From: Litomosoides sigmodontis
Taxonomy: Eukaryota > Nematoda > Chromadorea > Rhabditida > Onchocercidae
DNA length: 64,000 nucleotides
Assembly: GCA_963070105.1 (NCBI GenBank)
Contig: OY718805.1
Coordinates: 2,617,501 to 2,681,500 of the forward strand
Direction: 5' to 3'
The position numbers and the translations under genes were made by a program. Positions 32,957 through 46,524 of this stretch are shown here, piece after piece; the stretch's first letter is position 1; the number at the start of each line of letters is the position of its first letter. The notes below the pieces were generated by a model, which saw only the letters and a program-made list of their open reading frames with translations, was not told where the DNA came from and made no database searches.

Positions 32957-35900
32957 ATGGCAAATAATTTTCATGTGTGTGCTAAGTCTTGGTCATTTAC
33001 AGCTGCATCATGTTACAAAGTGGTCGTAGTTGGTGGCGGTACCGGCGGTTGCTCATTATCTAATTGGTGTCACAAATTAGTACCCAAGGGACAAATAGCC
33101 GTCATTGATCCAGCCGATGTGTGATATTTATTTATTTAACAAAATTCCAAGATTTTCGTTAGCCAAATTTGTTTTATGTTTATATTTTATTACTTAATCA
33201 TCTTTATTTAACTGGAGCACGGTGCATGTATCTTAGGTGTTTCCAAGCGAAATTGATTAGAGCACTACCAATAATAACGCAAAGTGGTACTACCGATATT
33301 AACGTACAGCTAAAGTGAGCTGCAAAAATATTATTTTTTACAGGAGCATCACTTCCAACCAGGTTACACATTTGTTGGTGGAGGTTTGTACAAGTTGCAG
33401 CAATGTATTAAACCGATGAAGGAAGTTTTACATCCTGATAATGTCTGGATTAAACAAGCAGTTAAGAAAATTAGTCCAACGGAAAATTCTGTGATTCTGA
33501 CGTAAGTAAGATGGTAGTCCTCTTTTTGAGTTACTCTTTTTTTAGCCGTAGAGTAAGAAGAGAGGAAAAAGGAGTTAGGCAACGGGTGTTTCATTACTTT
33601 CGGTGCGAAGTTCAAGGAAATCGACAATTAGTGGTTTTTTAAAAATTTTTGGAGTTTTTTGTAATTTTTATGTCAAATTTTTGGATTCTATATTAATTTT
33701 TTTAAATCATTTAGATTTAGAAATTCTTTCAGTGATGGAACAAAGATTAGCTACGAATTATTAATTGTTGCAGCAGGGCTTGAAGTTCGATTTGATATGG
33801 TATTGAGCTTGTTATCGTTGACAGAGAGAAATAAAGCAGAAATTTTAGATTGGGAAAAATCATGAATTTTCAGAAGAATAAAAAGAATTTTTTTTCATAT
33901 GCTGACGTTGTGTCACTTCTTAAGCTGTTATAAGATTTAACATGTGATTGTTGTTTTATCTATTTAAAAAGTTGCTTATCATTATAGCATCGTTTGATAT
34001 CATCGATTTTAGGTTGAAAATTTGCCGCAAGCTTTGTTGCATCCAAATGTATGCAGCATTTATCGTTCAGATTTGGCACAAAAAACAAATGAATGTTTAC
34101 ATACGTTTAACAAAGGAACAACTATATTTACTCTACCAAATGCGCCAATTAAATGCTCAGGCGCCGCACAAAAGATATGTTATCTGGCAGATGAGATATT
34201 TCGGAAGGTATTTAAGATATTGTTTCTTGCATGAGATTTTGATAACATCTTGAAACGCAGGATGCCATCAATTTTTGAAATTTTTGAAATACTTTTTTTC
34301 AGAACAGCAACAAATTAGTTCATAAATTTTATTTTTGAAATCTGGGGCATTAATTTGGTAAACAAGAATTTTCGATTATAGCCATCAATTTTTATTTTGC
34401 TTTAAAGCTGCTATAATCGAATCTTATTCTGGATTTTGTGGTGTTTGATGGTAATGACAATGTTTATGAACTGACTGAGAATTTCCACAATTAATTCCTT
34501 GAATTGATTTTGTTATATATTGAATTTTCCGGTTGGTACCAACTTTTCCAGAGAGGTATTCGTGAACAAGTACACATAACATACAATACGTTTGCGTCGG
34601 ACATATTTGATGTGCCAAAATATGCAAAAACATTAAATGAAATTGTAAAAGAAAAATCAATTGAGCTGAAATTATTGAGAAATCTAAAGGCAGTTGACAT
34701 CCCAAAACGCGAAGCCACATTTGAGCTTATGGGTATGGATAACAAACCAACAGGAGAATTAGAAATTCAAAAGGTATGTTTTTTGAATTTAATAAAATTG
34801 AAATTTTCCTAACTAGAATATTTTCTGTTTGTTACATTCATAGAATATGGACTTATTTTATTTTAACGGATTATTTTATTTGAAAAAATTGTTAATGAAT
34901 TTTAACATTTCTTTCATCTCGTCCTTTCCTTTCAAAACCGTATTATTAACATTATCCATTCTATGATTTTAGTTTCTTAAAGCTCTGCATTTTTTGCGTG
35001 TTACTGATTTACTTCAACTAATGAGTTAATTGAATGGTTTAAGTGGTACGATCGTTTAATAACAGATGAACTTGTAGTTCTCTGTGCATCACTTATGTTC
35101 AATAGTTTTATTACTTTAAATAAGTATATCAAGCAGAGGTTGACATCCAAAAATTTAATTACATCATCTACTTTTTAGTCTATTCTTTTCTACTGTATTC
35201 TTTTTTACAGATTCATCTTTTCAGTGAAAAAATTAGTTGCAATGGCAAAGTGATTAAATTTTATTTCGTTGGAAATTTTGATCCTTTACAGTTCGATTTC
35301 TTGCATGTGGCGCCGCCTTGTTCGGCACCACAGGTTTTACGAAACTCACCAGAAATAACCAATGCTAATAGTTTCTTGGATATAAATCCGAAATCGCTAC
35401 AACATACGAAGTTTGCAAATATCTTTGGTATTGGTGATTGTCTCGGATCACCAAATAAGAAAACTGCTGCTGCCTTGTGTCAGTTTCAGCTATTTCACTG
35501 AGTTTATGGATATAATTTCGAAATTTGGTTGTATTTTGTTCTACTCAATAAAAAGCTGTAAGAATCTTAAATAAGTGATTTTCAGTTGGCCAAATGAGAA
35601 CTTTGAGTAAAAATATTCCGAGATTTTTGGAAAAGAAGCCATTATTAGAAACGGTAATTTTTTACATTTTTTGCATTTGCGTTTAAATTTGCTTCAATTT
35701 TATAACAATAATCTATAATGCTGATCGATAGCTGACACAAAAAAACCCAACAGATATCAGGTTGGTTTTTCAGAAAATTAGTAAAAAAGGACAGCATTAG
35801 TAAAAAATTAGTAAAAAAGGATATAAAAAGATAAAAAGGATATATATATATATCATTATTCATTATATTCGATCATCTTGACTTTTCTAAATTTGCAGTA

Positions 35901-36138
35901 TAACTGTTATTCATCGTGCCCACTAATTGTCAGTTTTCGACATGTGGTACTTGCGGAATTCACTTCTGAAGGACCGCATGAAACATTGCCAGTAAATCAA
36001 GCAAAACCTCGCCTTATTTCATTTTTACTGACAAGATACATATTTCCATTGATATATTGGAAATTAGGTGTGAAAGGTCATTGGCTAGGGCCATCCACTG
36101 TACGCAAAATTCTTCATCTTGGAGCGAGCAAAGAATAA
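32957..36138 (+). CDS. SQOR: Sulfide:quinone oxidoreductase, mitochondrial
   Basis: A flavoprotein of the inner mitochondrial membrane that oxidises hydrogen sulfide and passes electrons to the quinone pool, the first step of sulfide detoxification. Exons: 32957-33118, 33344-33501, 33733-33799, 34013-34207, 34552-34773, 35292-35478, 35586-35653, 35899-36138, giving 432 residues against about 450 in human. The FAD-binding dinucleotide fold is KVVVVGGGTGG (about residues 21-31), followed by EHHFQPGYTFVGGGL. The two redox-active cysteines of the animal enzyme are kept in IKCSGAAQK (Cys177) and YSSCPL (Cys360). FGIGDCLG...KTAAA is the second conserved flavin-contact region. The leader before the Rossmann fold is only about 20 residues. 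The AG at 32999-33000 looks like an acceptor, so a different 5' exon is possible. No other sulfide-pathway gene is nearby. Confidence 0.95.
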
Positions 36139-36846
36139 TTTTAATGCCAACTTACATCAAGTGACTTCATCGAAAGTGATGAGAATCTGAAGAAGTTTGA
36201 ATGGATCCGGAGTACTCATTAGGATCAATGATGATAAAATATTCGAACTATCTCCAAAGAATTGAGATATCTTAGAGTTAAGCGTCAATTGAAACAGTTC
36301 CAGACTTGTTATATATTTGAAATATATTTGACGTCGTGTAGCTAGGATGGATTTGTGATAGGAACCCATTTCAGTTAATGCGTTGTTGAGAAATGTGACT
36401 GTAAGAATCTCTGAAATGCCTAAATTTGCTCAAATGTATCTCTGCCTTGCTTCATAGAAAAAGTTTGAAGTATATTGCTGCTAGAAATTCTTTAACACTA
36501 TAAATGATAATTCCTTTTTTCCCTGTTGTAATCGCACACTGTATGTTACATTTTCTTTATTTTCAACTTGTTGGCGAAATAAAATATCTAAAAATATGTC
36601 TAGCACATCACTTTTATTCATTGAAAAATTCCAAAAATGTCATAGCTGAAGTTAGTACATTACAACCACATTATTGTGACTCACACCCTTGAAAGTTTGG
36701 TCATACATAATTATGTATTTGTTTTAGCTGTGTGAAAATGTAAATGATATGTCAGAGCGGTCGGCTAATTTAAAAACAACGCTTAAATTTGAAACATAAG
36801 ATAATTATCAGCATTGGTGGATCTGATCGCTACTGCCATAATTATT
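36139..36846. other. Convergent intergenic region, SQOR and TMCO1 3' ends
   Basis: AT-rich sequence between two converging stop codons. No gene or structured repeat recognised. Confidence 0.6.
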
Positions 36847-38254
36847 TCAACGAAGGTAACTGAAATTGTTTGTTGAAGGTGGTGCGGCACCAAAGAAATT
36901 AGGTTGTGACTGTCGGTTCATAGCTCGAGATGGTGCAAATCCAAGCAATTTTTGTAAATTTTGTCTTAGTGTCATGGTACAAAGTATGTACAAGAAGATG
37001 AATGAACAATCCGTGTAATCATCACCAATGAGATTCCTGGAATTATAGAATAATGATGGAGAGAAACACAAATAAATTTTTTCTGCTCGTAAAATATAAG
37101 CAGCTTTAATGGTTGCGCATTACAGTTTCCATTAAATTAATACATCTCAATGTATCAGCTAAAAATGAGCATATGCGATCAGCAATCAGTAGGTGTTAAA
37201 TACTACAAAATGACATTGAAGCAGTCAAAATATTTGCTTCAGGATTTTCCATCCTCATAGTTTCGTCGTTTTAACATGAATTTCAAATATGCGTCATGTT
37301 CTATTAAGAATCACTGCCGTCTCTTTTTCCTCCTTTTGAATTCAGCAAGGCCCTATGTAGCACGAAACAAAAACTGTATACCTATGTGAAAACCCTTGAA
37401 TCCATGACATCGGAGTGAAGGGCAATTTGGCGACCACTCGCCCTTCGAATATTGAGGAAAAGGTGGATAACAATGCTGTAAAAGCGAAACCAATTGCAAG
37501 CATACTCTTCATTTTAAACATGCTCATATCTCGATTTGTCGCTTTTAACCTCTCCTCCTCTCTATCAATTTTTCGTCTTGCCGTACGATCTACTTCAGCG
37601 GTTGTCTCCTTCTGAAGCTCAAAATAATTGGAAAAACGAAAGCGAGATAAATGTGTAATAATACTGGGGAAATATTCAACGTAGCAGAACTTTAAAAACC
37701 TACCGCCCGTGGACTTTAAGACACTGGGTTTTGTTTTTTTGTGATATGAAAACAACTAATAAATTAACTTATTAGCCCACTGCTTAAACTTTTTGAAAAT
37801 AACAGTGGCTCAATCTTTCCATGCATCTTGCTTACTATCAACTCAAGAATTTTCACTTGTCCTGAAAATCGTATGCATTTCACCGAGCTATAGAAGTTCT
37901 GAACGTGTTAAGGAACAACAATGTTTTACATCCTATGTAGCGCATGACAATGTAGCTAATATCAGATTTCACGAAGAATTGATATTCTCACTCTATTTAT
38001 ACAATTATTTTGATTATGTTGGAAAGTTAAGCTGCTAACTTATCCGAATAAAGAATTAGGTAACCGCAATTTCGGCTAAACGACCAATATCTACTAAAAT
38101 AGACCTTTCGTTCGAGTTTTTTCGTTTTCCGCTCCATTTCGCTTTTTAAGCGTTGGTATTGTTCACTACGATATACCAGTACATAAGTTAACACCTCACC
38201 GATTATCGCAGTAAATGTTGCAATAAATATGATCAACAAATAGTCCGAGTACAT
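36847..38254 (-). CDS. TMCO1: TMCO1, ER calcium load-activated channel
   Basis: An ER membrane protein of the Oxa1/EMC3/GET1 superfamily. It leaks calcium from an overfilled ER and is part of a multipass-protein translocon. Three exons on the minus strand: 38254-38105, 37611-37382, 37036-36847, giving 189 residues, essentially the human length of 188. Transmembrane helix 1 is about residues 4-27 (DYLLIIFIATFTAIIGEV). A charged coiled coil (about 30-80) ends in NRDMSMFKMKSM, and the family signature GRVVAKLPFTP...QGFSHR is intact. The third exon continues with NLIGDDYTDCSFIFLYILC and LGFAPSRA. A GTG codon lies directly before the ATG, but the ATG at 38254 matches the start expected for the family. 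An acceptor-like TTTTTTCAG ending at 38296 may be the trans-splice or 5' UTR splice site. Confidence 0.96.
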
Positions 38255-38808
38255 CACTCACGAAGTCTTCCAGACATTTACTTTTACAAACCAATCTGAA
38301 AAAAGAAACACGTTGTACAGCACAGTTAACAATTCCTATCCAAACAAACGACCATGATCATCAACTCTATCCGAAACATAAAATCTGCTTTAATCCAGAA
38401 CCAAGCAAATTTTTGACCCTAGTTCCTCATGAAATACCAAAAACAGAACAATTCTTCTGTCACTCATACCCCGTACATTTTCCTCAAATTCTCACCATTT
38501 AAAAAAATATTTCGAAAATTGAAGACCTGAAGATACATAAAAACTTCATGCATAGTACTCCCACACCGTCCACTAATAAGTGATTTTTTATTTGGTATAT
38601 AAGTAGCCATCGAGTACTCCCGTCAGAATTTTGAGCATTAAAAATTGTTTATAAAGGGTATGCTGTGTCCCGATAAAAAAGAGGCTTCATTACCGCAAAT
38701 GATTGGTACAACTATTATTTGTCACTTTTATTAAACAACAGTAATAATCACTATGATAAAACTGGGTAACAGTAATAACCAACAATCATCAGATTCTATT
38801 GAATTTTA
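38255..38808 (-). other. Spacer between FARSB stop and TMCO1 start
   Basis: The two genes share the minus strand, FARSB upstream. An AATAAA on the minus strand (plus coordinates 38727-38732) lies about 77 bp after the FARSB stop, and an acceptor-like site for TMCO1 lies at 38296-38297. The gap between them, about 430 bp, is longer than usual for a nematode operon, so linkage is uncertain. Confidence 0.5.
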
Positions 38809-41800
38809 TCACACAAATGGTTCGATAGTGATATCCATGACGGAAATGGGTAATGAAAGTCCATAAGCGGTTATAACATCTGGATGTAGTACACCAACTC
38901 TACCTAGAGAAATTCCAGCCGGTCCAATGACATCTGCACATCGTCCATCCAAATACGTCGAATCTGAAAGTTATTCCAATAATAAAGTTCTTTTTTTTTC
39001 CTTTTCACATCTCATTAAATAAGCTTAAGCATAACACTACGAGATACATTCGCAACCAAATGGTGTCACCTCACATGCAGAGTCTGCTCAAATAATTTTC
39101 AAAATTTACCAAAAAATTCTCACACAAAAATAAAATCTTAGGAAATTTCGTATTGAAATAAAAGAATTATCAGTATTAATATCCATGGTTAGAATCAATA
39201 ATATCATTTCGTACCGTCGTAAGCTGCAATATAATATCCTGTCCCATCCTTAGTCCATTTTATTCCAAGAAGCTGCATAACCCGATTCAATAAGCCGTGT
39301 ATGATCTCAAATCCAGATGATTTGCTGCAGTACAGAGCACATAAGCGACGCTCATTTCTCGCGCCTACATCTGCAAAAAAAGTGTGATTATAAATTCAAA
39401 AATAAAAGTTTTTAATCTTAAAAATTAAAGTTGTTTTTGTATCATTTGAAGAAAAAATAAAGACTAATGTTTTAAACCTAACCTGCAGATAAGTCTTTCA
39501 AAACCACGTCTTGAATCTCAAACAATCGAAGAGGTAATGGCATATCCTTATTACAAGCAAGTGCTTTTAATAAACCAGGAAGTAGCGATGTCCTGGCTAC
39601 CTAGAAAAATTCCCGACATTTATTATATATAATTCACTTCATTGAATGCCATCTATAGAAGCGTCATAACCTCAAATTATGAATTAAGGTAAAATGGAAG
39701 TCTTTAAAAAATCCTGCTAAGATTTGTTTGTGCAACCCTAACCTGAAACTCAGACGTTTTTGGATTCGATATTTTAACGGCATAATCGAGATTATCAGGT
39801 TTTCTTAGCTTCACTGATATATCGTCACGGCTGCACTGAAATTGCACTATGTGATAACTTATCGTATGTCAACGTTCCGGCTAAGAAAAAACTAAATTCT
39901 CATAAATCATTGCTCATCTTGACAGCCTAGTTTCGACTGACCAAAGCAAAATTCAATGTTTCAGTCCAACCGGCAGCAGCGACATCATACCGCAGCAAAT
40001 CTGTTAACTTATTCAACGGAAGCGGCTCGCCGGTAGTATAAGCTTTTGGGAACTGTTGTTCAATCCGGTTAAAACCGTATGCAATAGCAACATCTTCTGC
40101 TATATCACATTCATGCAATACATCAGCTCTCGTTACAGGTACTCGAACCTAAAACACATCAAAACATTCTGCAATTCATTACTTGATGAAACAGAATAAT
40201 ACTGTGTGCATTCTAACTGAAACCGGCAGTAGCACCTAACTTACTTCTAGATTTCGGTTATTCTCCTTCGAACATATTTCAGTTCTAAGTGACATTCTGT
40301 TCAGAAGAGAGCAAATTTCTTCAGCTTTCAAATTCAGTCCGATTTTTCTATTGATACCATCAACGCTTACTATCATCGATCTATCAGTGAGATCCTAAAA
40401 TGAAAAAATATGGAGATTTTACAACACCTGAACATTTCAAACTTATATACATGATTTGACACTCAACGCACGATTCAACCGTCATAGCCATTTTAACTAT
40501 TTAAGATCAAATCAGCAAACTTTTAGTCAATTCTAGCTCACAGTTCTGTCCTTAATGGTCGATTCATGGATGCGGGGGATTCCGCACTGGTACGGTTTAT
40601 CAATACCAGAGTAAGAATTTATTAAAAATAATACTCTCCGTGCAAGACAAACATCATGTTTGATCAGTATTAGATCAGCGATACATACGAGAAAGCAATG
40701 ACGTATCTAGATGACAGTCTTGTAACCACCTTTATCTTTTCAAAATGATTATGAGCAAAGATTTCCAGAGAGCGGCATATCGCTCACAAAGTCTTCTTGC
40801 GATAGAACAACAACATCTAATATTACCTCGTGCAAACCATTCTCACAGTGATTCGCAATTATATCTCATTGCGCTAATGCAATGATATACGAAATATCAG
40901 AAAATCAGGTAAGAAATGGAATCAGATGTCTCCAGTATTTTGATTGCTAGAAGAAATATTGCGAAATAATCAATGAAATAATTTTGATGTCAATTTAAAA
41001 ACGAACACTATTAGATCCGAAGTTATCGGTCGGCTCCTCTTCGAAACAACAAACAAATGCGTACGAAAAAGACTTGCTCCTAACCCTATAGAAGAAAAAA
41101 ATGGTGAAATGGATGGGATAAAAACTACGGAAATCAACTAAATTCATTTGACAATTCATTTGTCCAGACCAAATTGAATCTCTTGAAACAAACATACCGG
41201 GTATTCGCATTTGGTACCGTCCACAGCAATGACTTCCACTGGTTCAACACTGAAAAAGTTTTGGGAATTCCAGTATCAAAGCTTACATTTTTGTGCAAAA
41301 TTCTGTATCGCCAAATAGAGATAAAATTCATTGTGACGAAAATTTACTAATGATTAATTAATGAAGACTAACATGAAATTGCCTGTTTCATCTGACGTGC
41401 ATTGACTGAACATTGATACAATTGTATTAAGCACTATTTTAGCTTTCTCGAGTTGTGTGGCGGTTACCTCGATCAATATATTGCGAGTATTGAGCTGAAT
41501 TTTTGAGTGTTCTCCTGAATTACAAAAGTGAAAAATTCTTAACAAAGTTCAGACCTACTTACACTAATGCAAATAAAACATGAATATATAAATTGCAAAC
41601 TGTAATCGTTTATCCTAATAGAACTGAAAAATTTCATAGTCCAAATCAGACAATATAATAACCATTGATAATGGGTGGCATAGACAATACAATTCCATTT
41701 TTATCTCGAATTACCGGATATCGCTCCTTACCACTAATTATCGGCAAATATTGTTTCAAATGACTGTCCCCCTATAAAACAATAAACAATAATCCATAAA

Positions 41801-43281
41801 TCACTTTGACAGAGTTCCTTTTTTCAAATTTTCACAAATATTTCAAAAATTTTAAAAATTTTGATCTTGTCACATTTAAAATCATTACGGAATACAAAGC
41901 CATCATCTCCTCAGCTGTATATTCCGTTGATCCATTCAACGGTTTGAATCGTAAGTCAGTCGGTTTCTCCGCGCCATAATAAAAAGGACCTGAAATAGAG
42001 CTTGCAAACAGTTTTGTTTGGAAAAATCTGCGAATATATTCTCAAGCTTTCCAAAATCAAAACATTCAAGAAATGCAACCTTGAACTGTATCCAAATCAT
42101 GAGTGCCAATGGCTACTAAAGTTCTCTTTCGACATATATTCTGATGCAATTTATCTTGCAAATCGATAAATGAAGCGTAAGAATCAGCATCTAATTTAAC
42201 ACCAGGCAAAACAGCTCCCACAACAAATGGCCGTATCGGAAGAACTTCCGGTTTAATTATTATTTGGTGCCGACAGTGAGACGGTTTACGCAGTTGATAA
42301 GTTGGCGGTTTCATTCTGAATAAAAATTTCAGTTTTACACAGGCGTAAAAAATCACTCATTTAATTTAGTGTACAGTAAACTACCCTTACTTCCCATTTC
42401 TACGTGATTTCATAAAAATTCAATAAAAGGAATTTTATTCAAAACTTTCAAAATTTAACAGTTCTTGGAAATTTAAAACAATATTTTAACTCACTCGTTT
42501 TTAAATATCCGTAAAGCACGTGATAGACCTTCAATACAGAGCAAATCATTGCGATTTGCCGGCAACTCTATTTTATATACTTCCTCGTCGCATAATTTAC
42601 TCGTACCGTTTTCGCCGCTCATTGTTGAGCCTTGTTCTTTTTGTGCTGCAGCTTTTTCGCTTGTCTGCAAAATGAAACTTTCCAGATAATTACATAGTTA
42701 AAACTGGCGATGTCGCACCAAACAGGACTGGTACTTCATATCTTGCAAAAGACTCGCCACAATAGCAGCCATAAAATGTAATTGCAGTGCATTAAATAGA
42801 AAGAGAAAGGACAATTTATGCTATCTACTTCAGAAGCGAGATCTTCCCCATTAGGTAAATCGGAGCATAACGAATACTTCATGCATTCTAAATCGAAAAA
42901 ATCATCTTAAGTACGAAAAGCGGACCATAAAAACGAACCACTTCATCGAGTTCTAAGCCATAATCGAACAACAAATCCTCGAACTCCTTTTGGGCTGAAA
43001 AATGGAAGCATTGTGTCCTTATCGTGTTGCCATAAAAATTCTGACATTATCAAATTTCCGTAAGAGTTTCTTCGAAGTGCTCAAAGTTTTAATTTTTCAT
43101 GTAACAACTCTACAAAAAGTATAATTTATTACATTTAGCATAACGAAATTGCATATCACAACTGTATCAAAGTTGTAATATTAGAAAAGTAAAATTTAAA
43201 AAGTGTAAAAATTCCACACTTACTGTATACTCTACCCATATGTCGATCTATGATCGACTTCCTGATTCCTATGACCGGCAT
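38809..43281 (-). CDS. FARSB: Phenylalanyl-tRNA synthetase beta subunit, cytosolic
   Basis: The beta chain of the alpha2-beta2 enzyme that charges tRNA-Phe in the cytosol. It supplies editing (B3/4), the catalytic-like fold and alpha-beta interface contacts. Fourteen exons on the minus strand: 43281-43224, 42994-42942, 42664-42495, 42315-42080, 41989-41889, 41771-41663, 41514-41373, 41249-41198, 40394-40245, 40148-39942, 39835-39743, 39600-39483, 39370-39215, 38963-38809. All phases join, giving 599 residues against 589 in human. Diagnostic blocks are [49 protein letters not shown]-like [87 protein letters not shown] and GVLHPDVI. Residues 37-50 are a charged insertion. The ATG follows TGATCAG directly, so it looks trans-spliced. 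Confidence 0.97.
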
Positions 43282-43985
43282 CTGATCAGAAATACCAGTT
43301 GTTAACTACAAAAGTTTTGGATGTGGAAATATCCTGAAATTCACACATTGCAACTTTAACCACAACAGACCTTACTCACGTAAAGAGCGAACTGACCCTC
43401 ATGCCTCTTACAAATACTCCGAGCACTGCAAGAACCGCTCCAGGTTTCTTGGACTGTGGAGCAGCAACAGCTCGAAATTAACACGTGCACGCAATGAAAA
43501 AATGCGTCACACGTACTAGGTGGTAATATTTTTGCTTGAGTCGTCTTTTGATTTTAATTATAGTGATCGATTAAGACCTCATTTAGTTTCCATGATTCGA
43601 TGGACAGAAATTTTGTTTCGACGGCAACAGTTTGGACTGTCCAATCTTACACTTTTTCCTGTACACTCTTTTCTGACGTAACAGAAGTGATTTAGATTAC
43701 GGTGTGTTAGGTAGGTTATTCTCTTAGAGCGCACCAGTCACCGTTATTGCGAGAATTCTAGATTTTTTTGTTATCGGTTCCGGATTTTCCTTTATGTTTC
43801 TGTTGGATTTGCAGTCATCCTGAACACCAGAGGCAGTTTGAATTGTAATGGAATGTCGTTTTTCTTGGTTCGTGCAGTTTTCGATTAGGAAATACATTTT
43901 TTTTTGTAGAAATTTTCCGTTCTATTGCATTTTTTTCACTCATTTTCAGTTCTGAAACTTTAGACCATATCTGTGTGATTACAAA
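43282..43985. other. Divergent promoter region between FARSB and NDUFB6-like gene
   Basis: About 700 bp between opposed start codons, probably holding both promoters. A TTTCTGATCAG acceptor abuts the FARSB ATG on the minus strand. On the plus strand a CTTTAG near 43958-43963 precedes the next gene by about 22 bp. Confidence 0.55.
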
Positions 43986-45995
43986 ATGGGTAACCAATAC
44001 CACAAACCAACAGCAGTTGACGAAGAGCCTGAACCTTATACTCGTCAGAAAGGTGATTCGCCGTACACGCGGTCAGGCTTACCACCGCCACGGATTGTTC
44101 CGAAGGTATCATTTTCACTCCTTTTCTTTTCGCATGAAAGTAAATATGAGAAACAAAACTCATGCGTACGTTATACATGCGTTCGTATTAGGAATTATAG
44201 AGTGTGGGATTTCTAGATACGTTAGATTACATTTTCATCAAGGCGCTTGGAGCCAACTGAGTAGAGTCTCTACTTGGTTTGGTTTCCGTTCTCAGTGTTT
44301 CCGCTGCTAACATTGATTTTTAAAATTTGGGTTTAATTTCAGAGTGAAAAAGTGTCGCATTTAAAACAAGAACCAATGAGTTTGGAATTGCATATGGCTG
44401 ATGAGCGGGCGCGAGCAGCTGGTCTTACTCCATCTGAAAGAGAATGGCGAAAGTACGCTGAATGTTTTCATGCATTTGTTAATTAATCTCTCTAGCATTT
44501 TTGAAATTTAATTTATACAATTAGTTGAAGCCATATATTGAAATTACATTGCAATCTTATAGGAGAAAAAGAACTCAGCAATGCATCATAGTGAAGCAAT
44601 GTGTTAGAAAATAGTGCCAAATTGTTTTGATGATTGGTGTGCATAAAAAGCTCCCATTCTGTACTTTATTGTGCAATGTGATTTGAACAAATATGGTTTT
44701 TGCAATGTGGTTTTTTGTTTTAGCTTTGCTTTTTTAACTCAAATGTCAAGTCGTTACTTAAAGCAGTCTTTACTTAAAGCAGTCTTAGGATCTGATGAAT
44801 CAAGTTTCAATTTCAGGAAATGGGTTCTGGACCAGCATCTTCATCCGGATGAGCCAATCCACGTTGATGCCGTACATAGACAGCTTAATCCCATTCGTGT
44901 TTTATACCGTACACCGTTGGATAAGCTTTACAAACATTTCTTAAAACCAACATTTGCAAGTTTCAGTTCATCGTTAATTTCTATACACTTTGCTTATTGA
45001 AGGGATTATATTTTCCTATTAATTCTGACTACATCTAATACATATCGATAGAAGTCTCTGAAATCCTCAAATACGCCTATGTATCAAAATCATTCCATTT
45101 TTTAATCCTTTTTTCTTCACTGAGTTTACCCCAATAGTGTTCCAAATAATGAGTTTCTCATTATCTGCTGTTTTGTGAGACTTTTCTTCTGCAATCTATT
45201 TTCTTTGGATAAATAGTTAACTAATGTACGGAACTTATGCTTTTACATTTTGTGATTTATTTATTCAAACTTAGTAATTAATTTGGTCAACCACTATGAT
45301 TAACTAAAAATAACATTGTAGCTTTTGAATTATACCTTTCCTAACTCATTCGGAAAGGGAAAGTTCTTTTAGGGTATATTTTATGGTTCACTGATACGAG
45401 CTATGGTGCCGAAGCTTTTTATGGCATGGATTCTCATCGAAGCAAGCTATTATTATTGGAAATATGAAGCTAGAGTAAGCTTTACTTTGGCTTTTCAAGA
45501 AATGGACGAGCCATAGACAAGGATTTACTTCTTCTGGTTTGTTACTTAGCGAAACATGTTTTAGGGATGGGAAACAATGCGAGGAAACGAGCAACGTTAT
45601 CCCCGTGAACGTTTCTGGGATGATCAGGTATACTGTTTACAGTTTTTTATGATGATGCATGAAGAATCAGAGTTCTCATGCCCACGCATACATCATTATC
45701 TTCATCCATTCATTCTCAGCAACAGTCAGAAGTCATAATAAAACTTTGTACTCTAATCAATTATTTACAGAACGGAGTTTAAAATCCAGTGCTTTCTGTA
45801 ATACTTTGAATTTCTCAGAGGACGTTTGCCTTCGCTCTCGCTTCTTACATTTCAAATTTTTAGGAGCTCCGAGAGAAGCATTCGCAATTATTCGAAACTG
45901 CCAGACCAATCCAGCCAGAGCATAAGTTTGAACCGCGTTCATTTACCCAACGCACTACGTTCTTGGATCTGGGACCTCCAGCCAGACCTTGGTGA
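43986..45995 (+). CDS. NDUFB6: NDUFB6-like subunit of mitochondrial complex I
   Basis: Accessory subunit of the membrane arm of NADH:ubiquinone oxidoreductase. Exons: 43986-44105, 44343-44452, 44817-44955, 45373-45474, 45565-45627, 45864-45995, giving 221 residues against about 128 in human. The family core is LTPSEREWRKKWVLDQHLHP followed by EPIHVDAVHRQLNPI (about residues 64-100). One membrane helix follows in exon 4 (AMVPKLFMAWILIEASYYYW, about residues 133-152) with a soluble C-terminal tail. The first 40 residues, polar and proline-rich, are an extension not found in mammals. Intron 3 begins with GCAAGT at 44956. The GC donor is needed to keep phase into FYGSLIRAMVP, and no GT in the region serves. 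An AATAAA lies near 46160. The assignment is by motif order and topology, so moderately strong. Confidence 0.82.

Positions 45996-46524
<529 letters not shown>

Noticed and set aside
37793..38038. Plus-strand 81-residue frame
   Set aside because: It lies within intron 1 of the minus-strand TMCO1 gene and resembles nothing known.
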